Part shown: positions 12,860 through 25,150 of the stretch, piece after piece
Layout: every line of letters begins with the position of its first letter
How positions within the stretch are numbered: the stretch's first letter is position 1
Origin: Acanthosoma haemorrhoidale
Lineage: Eukaryota; Arthropoda; Insecta; Hemiptera; Acanthosomatidae
DNA length: 64,000 nucleotides
NCBI GenBank assembly: GCA_930367205.1
Contig: OV884011.1
Location: 111,901,139-111,965,138, forward strand
Direction: 5' to 3'
The notes under the pieces: model-generated
Database searches by the model: none
Told to the model about the DNA's origin: nothing
What the model saw: only the letters and a program-made list of their open reading frames with translations
Program-made: the position numbers and the translations under genes

Positions 12860-13131
12860 TCCCTGGCTGGCTCTTATCCAGTGACGCGGCTGACGTAGGA
12901 GCGTGGGGGACTTTCCAAGACTCCGCTTCCTCCTTCGCACACGAGGGAGGTGACAACCATGTGGATTTCGGGGCCTCTGGGCTGTTTGTATATATAGTAT
13001 GAATGAGCGAGTGAATGATGAATTGTAAATATGGTATGAATGAAAACATTTATCACAATTACTTATTGCCCAAAGAGGCAGATTGTAATTTTATCATAAT
13101 AAAGTTGTATTTAAAAAAAAAAAAAAAAAAG
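12860..13131 (+). mobile_element. Jockey-type LINE 3' end, copy B, with poly-A
   Basis: A 5'-truncated copy of the LINE tail family. It has the shared GACGCGGCTGACG block at about 12881, the shared 'ATGTGGATTTCGG' stretch at about 12959, and a shared AT-rich end with AATAAAG at about 13099, followed by an 18-base A run (about 13112-13129). The poly-A fixes the orientation as plus. No clear TSD was found. Confidence 0.75.
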
Positions 13132-14382
13132 GATAATGGGAAATATTATGCATGGCTGAATTGGTTTTCAAAACCGCAATACTGCTAGGTTAAGCGGGTG
13201 CGCCTTCATTGTAGTCTAAACTCAAATTCTTTTTTTGTAGTGCATAAGACTACCTAACCCCGCCCAACCCCATAAATAAATAAGACATTTGCTTTTTAAT
13301 ACAAGTTTAATGTTAATAATTTAGTTAAGATATTAGCCGTCATTGATAAATTCAAAAGATTATTAAGGATCCGCGGGTATTTTTCTTTTTTATTAGATGA
13401 AAGGTCTGTTAAAAAAAGAACAAAAATTAATAGAGGGCTATAATTTAATTAATCACCCCCTTAAGTGAATCGAATAACCTTTGTGATAGTATTCCCTTTA
13501 ATTTAGGCTCACTTGAAAAGGGTCGGTTGGAAAGGTGAATTGATAATAATTTAGAAATACCAAGAGAAATTCAAATTGGATAAAGAAAGGTTGTTGAACT
13601 CCTTAATGTTCAATCTGTATAACATTTGGACTATGCTTTCTCGTCTAAAATTCAGGGATGTAAAAAAATATTTTGTTTCAATATATAAATATCGATACCT
13701 TATTTGGGTTGATAATTTTCAAGCGCCATAAACACTATATTTTAGTGACCAACACGCATGAACCAATAAGATTAAATATTTATTGATAATATTATTCATA
13801 ACATTTAATCGATAATTGTCTTGTATTGAGGCAACTAACTACACAGTTGGCATGAAAAAACATATCATACCATAGATCAAGATGCAATTCAAGATAATTC
13901 TAAGTGATATGTTTTATGTAATAGTATAATTATCATATTTCCAATTAAATTGAAAAAAAAACTACCCATTAGTTTGAAGCACGTATGCAAGAGACCGTGT
14001 AAATATAACTACATGTACTAACTGAAAAAGTTCACCCCATTTCACTAAATTTTAAACATTCAAATCATAGCTCAAGATAATTTAAACTTTTGGTATTAAC
14101 TCCCGGGTAAAGATATATTACGATCATTCTTAGAAATATAAATATAAGTACATACAAATATAAAGAGCGAGACCTTGTCAGTTATATTTTAACAGGTTGT
14201 TTTTTTAAACCGTTCAAGATATTTATTTTATATGGTTTTTTTTGGGGGGGGTATTGGGGATTAATATTCGCTAAATCGTGGTAATCATATGCTTTATATA
14301 GTAAGTATTATTATATTGAATTCGAATTCTAAGTTAAATGTAGATTTATGACAAAAAAAGTTATATATATATATATATATAA
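13132..14382. other. No gene recognised
   Basis: AT-rich sequence ending in a (TA)n run at about 14361-14381, next to the mariner-like relic. A G-run lies near 14244. Confidence 0.5.
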
Positions 14383-15460
14383 AGGGTCTTTCATTAAGCG
14401 CTTCCTATCTTTAAATAACACAAAGTGCGTATGAGATATTATCGAAAATTTTTATTTGTTTGAAAGGTTTATCGATGCCATTATGTATGAAATATAACAT
14501 CGTGCAAATGTCTGCCGTGGCTTCGCTGGGTGGCGCGCATTCGAAATGTCCAATTTTCCATGACTCATCCATGAATCTTACCAATAGCATGGGTTATGTT
14601 AGCTTTGAGGACCACTATGATTTATGGCTTATTTGCATAGACCTGCGATTTAAGAAAACCCCACAAGAAAAAGTCTAACGGGGTCAAATCGCACGATCTT
14701 GGTGGCCTCAAATCGCTTGTGCAGAATGTCCAATGTGTCATGAGCTAGCTGTAAGGCACGTAGCGCTGTCCTGTTGAAACCACATGTCTTTGTTGTCCAC
14801 GTCATCCAATTCAGGTCAAAAGAAGTTGGTAATCATCGACCTATAGTGCTCGCCGTTGAAGGTGATGGCCTGGCCAACGTCGTTCTAAAGACATATGGAC
14901 CGATGACGTCGCCATCCCAAAATCCACACCAAACAGTGACTTTTCCGGGATGCATTGGACGATATCGGATCTCATGTGGATTGGTATCGTCCCAAATTCG
15001 ACAATTTCGTTTTTTGACGTACCCATTCATATAGAAATGGGCCTCACCGCTGAAAATGATTTTTACCCATTCAGCGAACATACGTCGTTGTCTATGGTTG
15101 CTTACCTTCAGCTCCTGGGTCAGGTGAGTTTTTTACGGGTGCAGGCCTAAGTCAGGTCGCAAAATTCGCCAAGTTGTGGTCTGCGAAACACCAAGTTCTT
15201 GTGAGCGACGCGAATTCGACTGCCTCAGATTCCCCGGCACACTCTCACGGACAGCGGTGATTCGGCAGATCTTGCGTTTCTTCGACGTACGGGTGTTGCT
15301 TGATTGTTTACTGGACCAGTGGACTCAAATATATCACCACACTGCGAATAATCCTCTCGGTAGGAGGGTTATGGCGACCATAAAATGGGCGAAGTGCGAA
15401 TGTCAGAGCAAGACTGCTCTATTCTATCAAGTAATCCTCTATGCATATCTTCGGGTTGTT
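14383..15460 (-). pseudogene. Tc1/mariner-like transposase relic (first catalytic Asp lost)
   Basis: The minus strand carries a transposase of the IS630-Tc1-mariner superfamily, the DDE enzyme that cuts and pastes DNA at TA sites. In order it reads: RRSQELGVSQTTTWRILRPDLGLHP (DNA-binding helix-turn-helix part; about 15215-15140), MFAEWV (about 15080), IIFSGEAHFYMNGYVKKRNC, HPGKVTVWCGFWDGDVIGPY, MWFQQDSATC (second Asp), and CDLTPLDFFLWGF (third acidic residue, about 14690-14660). The first catalytic box is normally FSDEAHF; here it is FSGEAHF, an Asp to Gly change. Stops and frameshifts lie in the C-terminal third. AAGGGTCTTTCATTAAG at 14383, next to (TA)n, may be the right terminal inverted repeat; its partner was not found. 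Confidence 0.85.
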
Positions 15461-15945
15461 TAGATCTCGAAGTTTGGGGACTAAACCTGGCAACTGGTGG
15501 TGCCCGGACTTTAACTCCCCCCTCCCAGTTCACGAACCACTTTTCGTCCATCCTTAGGACGTCTTAGTTCATATAACTATCGCTCCGCTAATCTCACTGG
15601 GGAGCAAAGGGGGAGCAATCCCAAACAGTACTCATCCTATAATCCCTTACATTTATTCTTAATCCTATGGAGCGTAGAGTCTGACTGTCACTTGTAAAGA
15701 AGAGATAAAAAGATCCTTGTAGCTGCTAAGGTAACAACACAAAATCTCGTTCTAAAAGGAATACACTGTACTTACATCTAAAACATAAACTATGCCGTAT
15801 CCACTAACTTATTTTTATTTTTAACATAACGTAAAAAAAAAACCTAACATGTAACGACAAACTAGAAAAAAAACAATAAAATAAACTGAACTGACACTCG
15901 TCGTAATTATTCTAAACTACCTTGTAACATCAGACAATATCTCTT
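15461..15945. other. Unassigned sequence between two relics
   Basis: No motif. It could include the missing transposon terminus or the 3' LTR of the minus-strand gypsy element, but neither boundary is visible. Confidence 0.35.
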
Positions 15946-18010
15946 CTAATTTACAAGATTCGTAGCGTGCAGAGGCGATGGCACCCCCGTTCCCTCCAGG
16001 TCTGCCACCACCCATCCCCCAGGTGGAAGTTTTAACTGTTCTATGTGGACAGTTCTCCTTTTTTTCTCCGGGGGTCTTAGACTCTCAATCATGATGATAT
16101 TATGTTCTAGGAGCACCACTACTTTGAAAGGACCCTCATATCTCACCGACTCTTTCCTTCTTTTCAACCCTAATTTTCGATACACTACTGTCCCGATTTT
16201 GATATCTCCCCTTCGATTCCGGACTTTGATGTTTTCCTGTTCCACTCCTTTCACCTTTTCCCTATCTATTATTCCTCGAACTTTGTCCCAAAACTTGCCA
16301 ATGTTATTTCTCGCCAATTTCTCTGCCATATACGCGCCAACCATCCCTGCCCTATTTCTCGGTCTTCTCGCGTAACCCGACGAGGATTATAAATGGCGAG
16401 AACCCCGTCTTGGTGTGAATGGAATGGTTGTAGGCGGCCACCCCCTTCGGCATAGCCTCGAACGCCTACAATCCCTTTTCAGTCTGATATAGCCGCAGGT
16501 GATCACTCAATGTGTAGTCTTTTGTTTTCCCCTTTACTCTTCGGGTGCCTTGGGGTGTTAATATGCCACGACACATCAAGAGTATTTATTTCCATCTGGA
16601 TGCTGTCATTATCGAATTCGCAGCCCCCATTCGACGAGATCCTGTCCGGCACTCCTTAGATCTGGTACCACGTCCGTAGTGCCGACCGTTCTTCTGCTGA
16701 ACCGTCCTCTTCATGGGTTTTCATCCCCTCACTGTCTCCTCGCGTACCACGCCTTCCATCCTTCCTTGGCGTCCATTCCTGGATAAATGGACGCAGGTCC
16801 CTATGTGGCTCCCCTTCCTCTACCGCATTTACGGTGATGGCTTGGGATAACCAGTCCACCACTACGTTTTCCTTCCTTGGCTTCTATGTTATTTCCATAT
16901 CATACTGGCATAGAAATTCCTAGCCGAGGATTCCTTCAATTTTCCTACCAACTGTAAGGGTATGTGCTCGGTGTGCACTCTGAATCTTCTGCCGAAGACA
17001 TACAGACGGAAATGGTCTATAGCCCATATGATAACTAGTGTAGCGAAGAACTAAATATATGTAAATTGCCCTACACTCTGGTTAATAATGTATTATAATA
17101 TAATGTAAATCTTTGTAAGCTTCTTGTAATAAACCAGGGTCCACGTGGCAGTGGTAGGAAGCCAGGTAAACAGAGGGGCACCGTCATAAAACGGTACCTG
17201 ACTAGACTTAGGGGCACCTATAGGCGGTCAAATAACCTAAGTGGGTGAGACCCTAGCAGCCATAAAAAACACACCCTTTTATCCCAACGGTCGTAAAACT
17301 AAGAGGAATTGGCCACCTGGGTATCGTAAAACATACCCCTGTCAGCCAACTCCACCTTCACTAGGTAGGGGATATTGTATTTAAGACCAGGAGATTAAGG
17401 ACTGAACCCTACTCTCTCTCTGTTGCATCTCTAGTCGTCACCCTGTCTCACAGCCTTGCAGACCCCCTGTCGCCTCGCGCCTGCTGCCCTGCCGCGCCCC
17501 GTTTTAACTCTGATCAAATCTTATTCTTTATGAAACCTCCATACCCCTTTTCTTTTGAACATAGTATACTGTCGGGACACATACCTATCATAAATGGAGT
17601 CAGATATTAAGCGCCGACATGGAACGATGGTCCATGTTATTAACTACAGAAATCCGCACTTGTCACCAGGGCTAGAGTGATTAGGCACTCCTCTAGTGAC
17701 AATCCCCGACAACTAGTAATTCTCTTTCTAAGGCACTGTACCGCGCTTCCGTAACTGTGAGCCGTCGACTCGCGTACGCCACCGGGCGCTCTCTGTCACG
17801 GCTACCAGTGCGTATTCGCTGGCATCAGTGGTGATTGGGAAAATCGGGAAATGCCAGTATAGATTCTTCTTGTAATCGTGCCATGCATTTCCGGATGCTC
17901 TGCTCTATAATTGGTGTAATCACCACCCTCACCCCCTTTCTCAGCAGATTACTAATAGGCACCAGATAATCCCTTTCTCGATATCATTTTAGTTTTAATT
18001 CTAAAGTTAA
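15946..18010 (-). pseudogene. Gypsy pol, 3' half: RT thumb, RNase H, integrase
   Basis: Minus strand, in order. RT C-terminus: ERDYLVPISNLLRKGV and ESILAFP (about 17990-17840). RNase H start: TTDASEYALVAV (about 17830), then, beyond an inserted LTR, ERELLVIIWAIDHFR and VHTEHIPLQL (about 17033-16950). Integrase: VVDWLSQAITVNAVEEG (about 16862), HINTPRHPKSKGE (about 16560), YNHSIHTKTGFSPF (about 16430). A 132-codon frame follows (16344-15946) with VYRKLGLKRRKESVRYEGPF and TVHIEQLKLPPGG, the C-terminal GPF-type domain. Several frameshifts lie between the parts. The solo LTR at 17039-17711 splits the RNase H coding text. Confidence 0.85.
17034..17716 (+). mobile_element. Solo LTR, family 2, with perfect 5-bp target duplication
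   Basis: A 673-bp LTR (17039-17711) runs from TGTAGCG to CCCCGACA and is flanked by ACTAG at 17034-17038 and 17712-17716. The same LTR family recurs at 46078-53399 and, reversed, at 60218-61197. Shared landmarks are the TCTGG...ATAATGTATTATAA stretch near the start, ATTTAAGA-type TATA region, ACTGTCGGGACACAT, and GTCACCAGGGCTAG near the end. Removing it rejoins the RNase H reading of the gypsy relic (ERELLVIIWA), which shows the insertion is younger than that element. The rest of its own element was lost by LTR-LTR recombination. Confidence 0.92.
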
Positions 18011-19918
18011 TCGCCGGTGGTTAAGATGGATAAAAATATAACAACGAAAGAGGAAAATGCACCGACACACTCTGGCTCCAGTAAAAGACTGCTTTATTAC
18101 TGATGACAATCAGACATACATAGGATCATGGGTTGTTCACATTCCATGATAGTATTAGTATTCGACATAGTCAGGCCTCTGGCTTTAACTTATATGTATA
18201 TATATATATTGAAAAAGTACTGTTTTGTGGGTATATAAGTTGCATGAATGCACAAGTAGTACTTATGACTTTGTTCACAGTCTATAAGAGTTATGTCCTT
18301 AAATAAATTAAAGTTTTAAATTTATATTTCTATCACTTGTAGGACAACACCCCTATGGGGGTAGAGTTCGAAGCCTTGTCAACGTCTTCAAAGTCAAACC
18401 GATCACTTACGTTCTCATTCCTAATAATTTCACCAAAAAATAACTTTTGTATAGACTATTAGTTTATTACGTTTTCCGTATACTACATTAATAGTCATCA
18501 CTCATAACAGCAATATCCACATAAATAATTTTTTCCACAACAAAGAGTGATATTCACGTCTTTAACAAAAAGAAAAATGTATTCATCTACACAATATATG
18601 GACTACAAATATAATGATAGACCTTAACTTTTGAATAATTCTTAGTGAACGAGAAAATATTAATCATTCATGCCCATTGCCTCTGTCTCATCCAATATCC
18701 ATCAGATGCATAAAGAGTTGGAGCAGGACCTCTAAATTCCTCGGAGCCAACATGTATTTGGTGTTTTGAGAGTTTCAAACATGGTATACACTTTCAAAGT
18801 ACGGTAGAAACTTTGAGTTTTTTATTCTTAGGGTATCCGTGAAAGTGAACAACAATCGTTTCATTTTGCCACCGACTTCATGGTGGATAATTTATGCACT
18901 TTCCTAATTAATCAAGTGTTTTCTATTCCATGTACTCAAAATGCCTAAAATCATGTCAGTTAATTACCTCTTCCAATTTTATACTAGCAGCGTTTTATGA
19001 TTGCACAGTTTTAATCAATGGACTTTATGTTTTAACGGTTTACTTCACGATATAAAGTGATACACACTGCTAGCACAGTGCTACCGAGTAACTAGCTGTA
19101 ATCCACCATAACCATAAACATGAATCCTTCCCTTTAGGTACTCTCACTACAACGTTGGCGATACATAATGTTGTTCTCTTCAACTTCTACGGTATCTTCA
19201 TCGTTAAGTTGAGACTAGTAGCTAGAAGATAAGATTACAGAGCACAATTACACAGTACACACACACACAGTTACACAGTACGTAGGTGGGAGGAACCACG
19301 CTTAGAAGTTAGACTAAATCGTGAATATATATTCAAATCATTCAAGAGAGAAAACTACATTCAGTACCAACCCCGCGCACACAATGGCAAACACTTCGGT
19401 CGGTGGCCGGTAGTTTTCTGTAGTTTTATATAGAATTTATTTCAATAAACGCAATTCATTTTCCGTCAAATGGCTTCCCGTTTCTTTCAGGAGCTGAAAA
19501 TTAATTATGAAGTTTCCAAAGCCAAAAATTGAGTTTTGAGTAAGGTTCTAGTATTCGTTTCAAAAAAGTAGTTAAATTAAGAAGTTTAATCAATGAATGC
19601 TAACACACTATTTTTTTTTAACTTACCTTGATTTCTTCCAACTAAATGGATAATAAAATACATCAAACAGCCTCATTACTATATATGAGACCGTTTTACA
19701 TTAAAGAAAAAACACCGGTTAATGTGAAGCTGCGAACACGATGCTAAATATAATATTATTACATTATTGACTTTATGCAATTATAGTACAAATTACAAAC
19801 TAAAAATGAATGATTTTGAAATGAAAAAATGATGAACTACTTTGACAGTTTTTGATTGATACCCTCTACTCAATATTATCAAAAAATAGTATATTTTTAA
19901 GCAACAAACGAGTTACCT
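18011..19918. other. No gene recognised
   Basis: AT-rich sequence. Contains (TA)n near 18198, an ACAC run near 19260 and no convincing coding frame. The gypsy relic may extend slightly into its left end. Confidence 0.45.
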
Positions 19919-20420
19919 AATGACACTTCTGTCGAGAGGTTAAAGAACACCGACCTGCATCTGGGTTGCGTGGTGTGCCATCGGTGGGTGAGTTCATCCA
20001 CCGGATACACAAAGTCTTTTGAGTTAGCAGCACCTCACAATCTCAATGTTTAACACTATGACCCCACCACCCTTCCCGCATCGATGGCAACAGACTCTCA
20101 GGGAAAATTAGGTTCAGATTTAATTTAAGCTTTTATTGCTAGATGTAAGATAGTTATAAGTTTATGATATATAAGGTTAGCCCCATCACTTTTAATAAAT
20201 TCAGGCCATTAATGTATAATGATGACATTTGTACAATGCAGATCACTATTTTGTGTACTAGAATATGTATAAAATGTATCCAACCTATAGGCAATACAAT
20301 GAAGCAATTGTAAATGGATTCGTTTGTAGAATCAATATTTTATACTTAATATAAAAATTGTATTAATTGTAAATAAATTTGTAACAAGGGGACATAGATC
20401 AAAAATAAAAAATGACACTT
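19919..20420 (+). mobile_element. 5'-truncated LINE tail with 10-bp target duplication
   Basis: The inserted piece, 19929-20410, is flanked by AATGACACTT (19919-19928 and 20411-20420). It carries the last ORF2 codons (FNTMTPPPFPHRWQ in one frame, like the C-terminus FNTITPAPFPQRWQ of the LINE ORF2 ending at 52625) and a 3' UTR shared with 31193-31667, including AATACAATGAAGCAATTGTAAA. It ends in an A-rich tail just before the right duplication. Severe 5' truncation, an A-rich tail and direct repeats are the marks of target-primed reverse transcription. Confidence 0.85.
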
Positions 20421-23400
20421 AATCATATTGTACGGTAACTATAGTTCCCATCACTTCACGATATCCCACTCAAATATGGAATTCACCATTACCAGAAAAT
20501 GTTGTCAGAAACATTAGTGAAAACGTTTCAAAAGTTTTCTGGTTTTGCAAAAAACACAAAAAACGGAAAGTTTAAACTTAGAAAATAACTTCCGCTCCGG
20601 TGATGAGAGATACACTCCCCCCTGTATAACCAATGCTCAGCAAGTTTGCGTTATCCCGATAGTTCTAATTGGTTATATCCTATTAATGTATCTTATTTAC
20701 GTTTAATAAATAAATGCATAAATAAAAGTAACCCCATAATAAATATTAAAGAGTCTTACTAACTTGCATAATAAAAACCATTTTCCTGTAAAATTATGTA
20801 GGGATTTAAAATAATGATACTGACACTCTTGTCAATAATATATAATGTTGGTTTGGACATAAATTGACTATAAATAAAAAAATGTATTTAAACTGCCAAT
20901 AAACACGAATTCGCAGCCAAAATGAAACATTTATTGCTGTGATGCACCAAAGTAGGCTTAAATTTTAAAATTAATTCAAAGCCAAACATTTCGTATTTGC
21001 ATTTACCAATAGAGGTATATTATCCGTGTTGATAAAAAAATTCTATTTTTGTTAGTTAGTCATGTATGCTATAGTTGATATTATTTTATCATGTCATAGA
21101 TGTATTCAATCATCTTGAAGGGCTGTAGTGCTTGTGCTGGAGCATCATAGTTCTGTAGGAAGATAGAGATTTTATTTAAATAAGTGTTAAATTTAACTGC
21201 TTTGCAAAATATATTATATTTATCATCGCCTGGGAGAAAATTCGATCCAAAATTAATTAACACATTTGCTCTTGGCAGTCGTCAGTTATTATTAATATTG
21301 TTCCATGCTGCTGTAGGCGTAAGTTATTTCGGCGAAATGACAGATAGTTAAATCAATAACGAACTCAGCCGACTTCAGTGCCACTAGACTTAGGTGTCAA
21401 GTGGTTGAACTTGTCAAGAGTCATCTAGGTAATTGCGTAGCTTCAGGCTTCACCGTTGACATAAGGATAGTATAAGCCGCGAGGGTGAATTTACTGGGCA
21501 ACCCTAAATATTAAATGGAAGTTAATTAGCTTATCATTGCTTCAGTACGGCTTATTTTTAAATTACGCTATTACCATTTTCATTAAAACATAAACCATTT
21601 AATCAATTAAAGACCTGATTCGTCCGGTAATTTACATTTTAATGGCTTCCATTTTAGCAGAATCTGCTTAATCAGTTCATCGAAGCTTATTTTATGCATA
21701 ATTATTTAATTAAATTTGTAGACTTTCATTATATCATCAGTGAAATACTACTTTATGGGGAACTCCCCTAATCTAATCCGACCAAAGGTCAAACATTAAG
21801 CACTTTTGGAATAGAAATATGATCAATGTAAATCTTGAAGTGATCCCAAATACTTCGTCTGATATATAATATGCAGTTCAGGAAATCAATTTATATTTAT
21901 ATATGCAAAACTTGATTATGGTTAAAAGTTTTCCATAAATTCCATACTGAACTAATAACTAATCGTTCGTGGTTACGCTTCGGACGGGCATTACTCCATG
22001 GTCAGGCAAAATGTGCAGAACCAGAAAAAATTTTTAGTAGAAACTCATTAAGTTACAATTTTGGCACCATGTTTTTTTTTCTTAGAAACAATATTCACCC
22101 TATGTAAAATACATGCTTATTACTTAAATTGTGTGTCATTCAAACGCCCAATAAATTAAATCAAGTCATTTAAATTACTTCCTAGAAGTCGTCAAATTTA
22201 ATTATGCACAATTTTTTGTTACGTTTGCCTGTACACTTATGGGAATTAGTTCCAGTGGGAGGTTATTAAGGGTTCTAGCATGACTTGCTGCTTAATGTGC
22301 TTAGATCTGTGTAGTTTTAAATATTAATTTATGAATTAAATTAAAAAATTTAACCTGATTCTTATATATTCATAGCGCAGCCCTATACCCTTGTCGAATT
22401 CTATATTTTTAGTTCCAACTTGTATATTTTGGTCCAGCTTTATATTCAGTTCAAATTTTCATTTTCAGCTCTTTTACACGATTCCTCACAATTTTATTTG
22501 TTCATAATAACTATGCCTATATGTTTCAATTACAGCTTTCATTTCAAAGAAACCAATGACGTTAAACGTTTTTTTTTAATTAAGTGCCTATTGGTGCATA
22601 AAGCGATCGAATTCAATTTCTTTTTATTTTACGACTCAATGAGCACTTAATACCTTATGCTCTGATTAGAGTTCTCACTTCCTAGCCCTCTTGATTGACA
22701 AAAATGACAAATTATACAATTGCAGTGCACATTGTTACATTTTTTTTCAATTGTCAATCTCCGTTTTTTTTTTCAAGCTCCGTTACTTCGAAATCTCTTG
22801 TCAATTAGTGTGAATTTTCTTTGCTCTTTTTGACAAATAAATTATTGATAACCACATGTTCATTCTAAAAGCAAAGTCATGGGATTTGTAATTCATGTAA
22901 AGAGAAGCGTATATTTTTTTTCTAATAAATTTTTGAGTAAAACAAAATTACTTAAAAGTTAAATTTTCAATGAATATTGGTTCTAATGCATTTCGTGCAA
23001 AACATTTAGGTCTCACTGAAGTGGAACGAATTTTTGTGTGTGGCAGATGGTAACATTCATCGGCGAGAATCGATGTCAATCGTAGTCAATAAATAGAACA
23101 GGATCAATGGCTAACCTCTTACCTAGTTAAAAGGACTGATAACATAATAAAAACGAAATAATAAGATTTACTCTAAAAACGAATAAGTTTAAACGAGAGG
23201 TAGTGTTTTTTTAGTAAACTTGCTTATATTTTCTGTGTTTTCATGGAGATTGTTAACGGTCAACGTTTCGAAATTCTATGTGTGTTCACATCATCTCCTT
23301 GTGAAAAGGAGGTTGGTATTGGCTTTTTAAGACTTTTTCGAGAATTGAATTTGGTGAAAATCTTACAAATCTATTTTACCAACCTAAGCCTACCTACAAA

Positions 23401-24639
23401 ATAACTCTTTTATACTTTCTTTGCATCTCAAGGCTAACAGATCACTGCATTAATAACTTCATTTCACGGAATCTATCTTTGTCGCCTTTGTCCCATATTA
23501 TTAGTTCTGAAAACCATAAAACTCAACAGAAATTCTTCAAATTTCGCAGAGAAAAAGCTTAGGGTCACCTACAGAAAAAAAAACTAAAAGCTATTTGGTG
23601 GATAATTTGTGATTCCTTAAAGAAATACTCAATGGAAGCTAATATATTTTAATCACAAGTATGAACTAAATCTCAAGAAATGAAATTATATTTAGAATTT
23701 GAATGAATTAGAACTTATTCGATTTATATAATACAAACATTTATAAAACATATCACCTTGTTGAGTCAGTGGCCCAGAGAGATGATTCAGAGGAACAGTA
23801 GACTGTGTATGCTACATGTATGACTAGATGGACGAGCTAGAATCGATTGATCTCGAATTTACTATAAGCCATAATAATGCAAAACTATATGATCATCATG
23901 ATGCCATAAAATGCCACATATGCAATAACACCACCAAAAATTAATTTCCTTGCGTAAATTGCTGTCTCCTTATATAACTGTCTATTTTTAAGTATATTTA
24001 TTATTACTGTCTAAGTTACTTCACGTCCACTGTACTGAGTACTGTTCATTTTAGCTTATTTAGTCACGATTATTCAGTATCGATGGGATAGAGCCTTTGA
24101 ATTTATTTTATTTTGTAACTCCTATCACGATACCAAAGATTAAAGATACCATCACAGAACTTGAGGAGATAGTCAATGAAGTATGTCCCTTGTGAAAGTT
24201 ATGGGAGTTACATCATAACCTTTCAAAGTATAAAACAAAACTTTTCACATTACACTTTAGTCCTTTTCCTTTAGAGCACTAAGATACGGTGTTCACTACC
24301 TTGGAAAATATTTATAAACTAACCTGAGCACTAAGTACAACTTGAAAACTACAACAAACTAATAGTTTCCTACAACAACCTTCTTCGTCAACTCCATTAA
24401 AAAAAAGTTGTACGGCATTACGTTACTCATATTAAAGATGTTTTGCTACGCCAGCCTCGTATGGTGCGGCACATAAAATAGGTGGGGATAGAGAATGCCA
24501 GCTCACATAGAACAACACCGAAAAGACCACCAATTCAGGAGAGACCATAACTCCTGCTGTTAGGAAGCTGCTACTGAGAGCACCTATCAATAAATTTCGC
24601 CTAAAGAAGACGAAGGAGTCACCATTCATACTGAGCTGG
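20421..24639. other. No gene recognised
   Basis: About 4.2 kb of AT-rich sequence. Open frames at 21081-21263 and 22420-22650 are short, AT-biased and without recognisable motifs. Confidence 0.5.
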
Positions 24640-25150
24640 ACACCATGTGGGAAAAACTTCAGGAGCTCTCGGGGGTGAGTGGATTCAAAACCACTCCTCC
24701 CCACTTAGAGTATGCAGAAACAAAAAGTGATAGATCTGGTGCTTCATGTCTAGGAGGACATCAATACCAATTATTTACCACTCGTGCTTCAATGGGAAGT
24801 CTTGAACTCCTCAATTGCTACGCCGATAGTATTTTGCTCAATATAGTTGGAAGTGATCCAGGCACTCTACTAGCCGAATATCAAAAGGTAACGGACACTA
24901 GAGCCTCAACTCAATTTGTGCGCCTAACCTACTACTCTTCTGCCACCAAAAGGTTCATTGGCTGCGGTGGCTACAAGTCATGCCAATATCCATCACTTGA
25001 TGGTAAAGATACCTGTGGGGAAAACCATTTATCTTACTGCCCTTTATAGGAGGCGCACCATTCTACGCCTGCGCACAAATGTCCAACCATTTGAAGGCAT
25101 AAGCGCACGCCAAAGGCAGTGGCACAAAACATCGAGCAACCGACATGAAA
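24640..25150 (+). pseudogene. LINE ORF2 endonuclease relic
   Basis: Two overlapping plus-strand frames align by eye, piece by piece, to the first 110 residues of the intact ORF2 at 50001. LLNCYADSILLNIVG lies against LNFNVDGLLTKI, VTDTRASTQF against LTDTRVSAQS, and PVGKTIYLTALYRR against NLGRPIYLTALYRR. It is therefore the APE endonuclease start of a related Jockey-type LINE. A frameshift lies near 24960. The sequence 5' of about 24780 may be ORF1 remnant, but this is not supported by motifs. The RT part is missing. Confidence 0.7.

Noticed and set aside
12860..13131. Short repeat family first considered as a SINE
   Set aside because: No tRNA-like or other Pol III promoter start is visible, 5' ends vary, and copy F joins the block to a LINE reverse transcriptase.
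16043..16375. 110-codon plus-strand frame
   Set aside because: Antisense shadow of the gypsy integrase C-terminus.
23230..23300. GTTTCGAAATTC...TTCACATCATC motif resembling junk repeats seen near retroelements
   Set aside because: I could not tie it to an element end or a second copy in this window.
24432..24704. 90-codon minus-strand frame
   Set aside because: Partly antisense to the LINE relic and without recognisable motifs.
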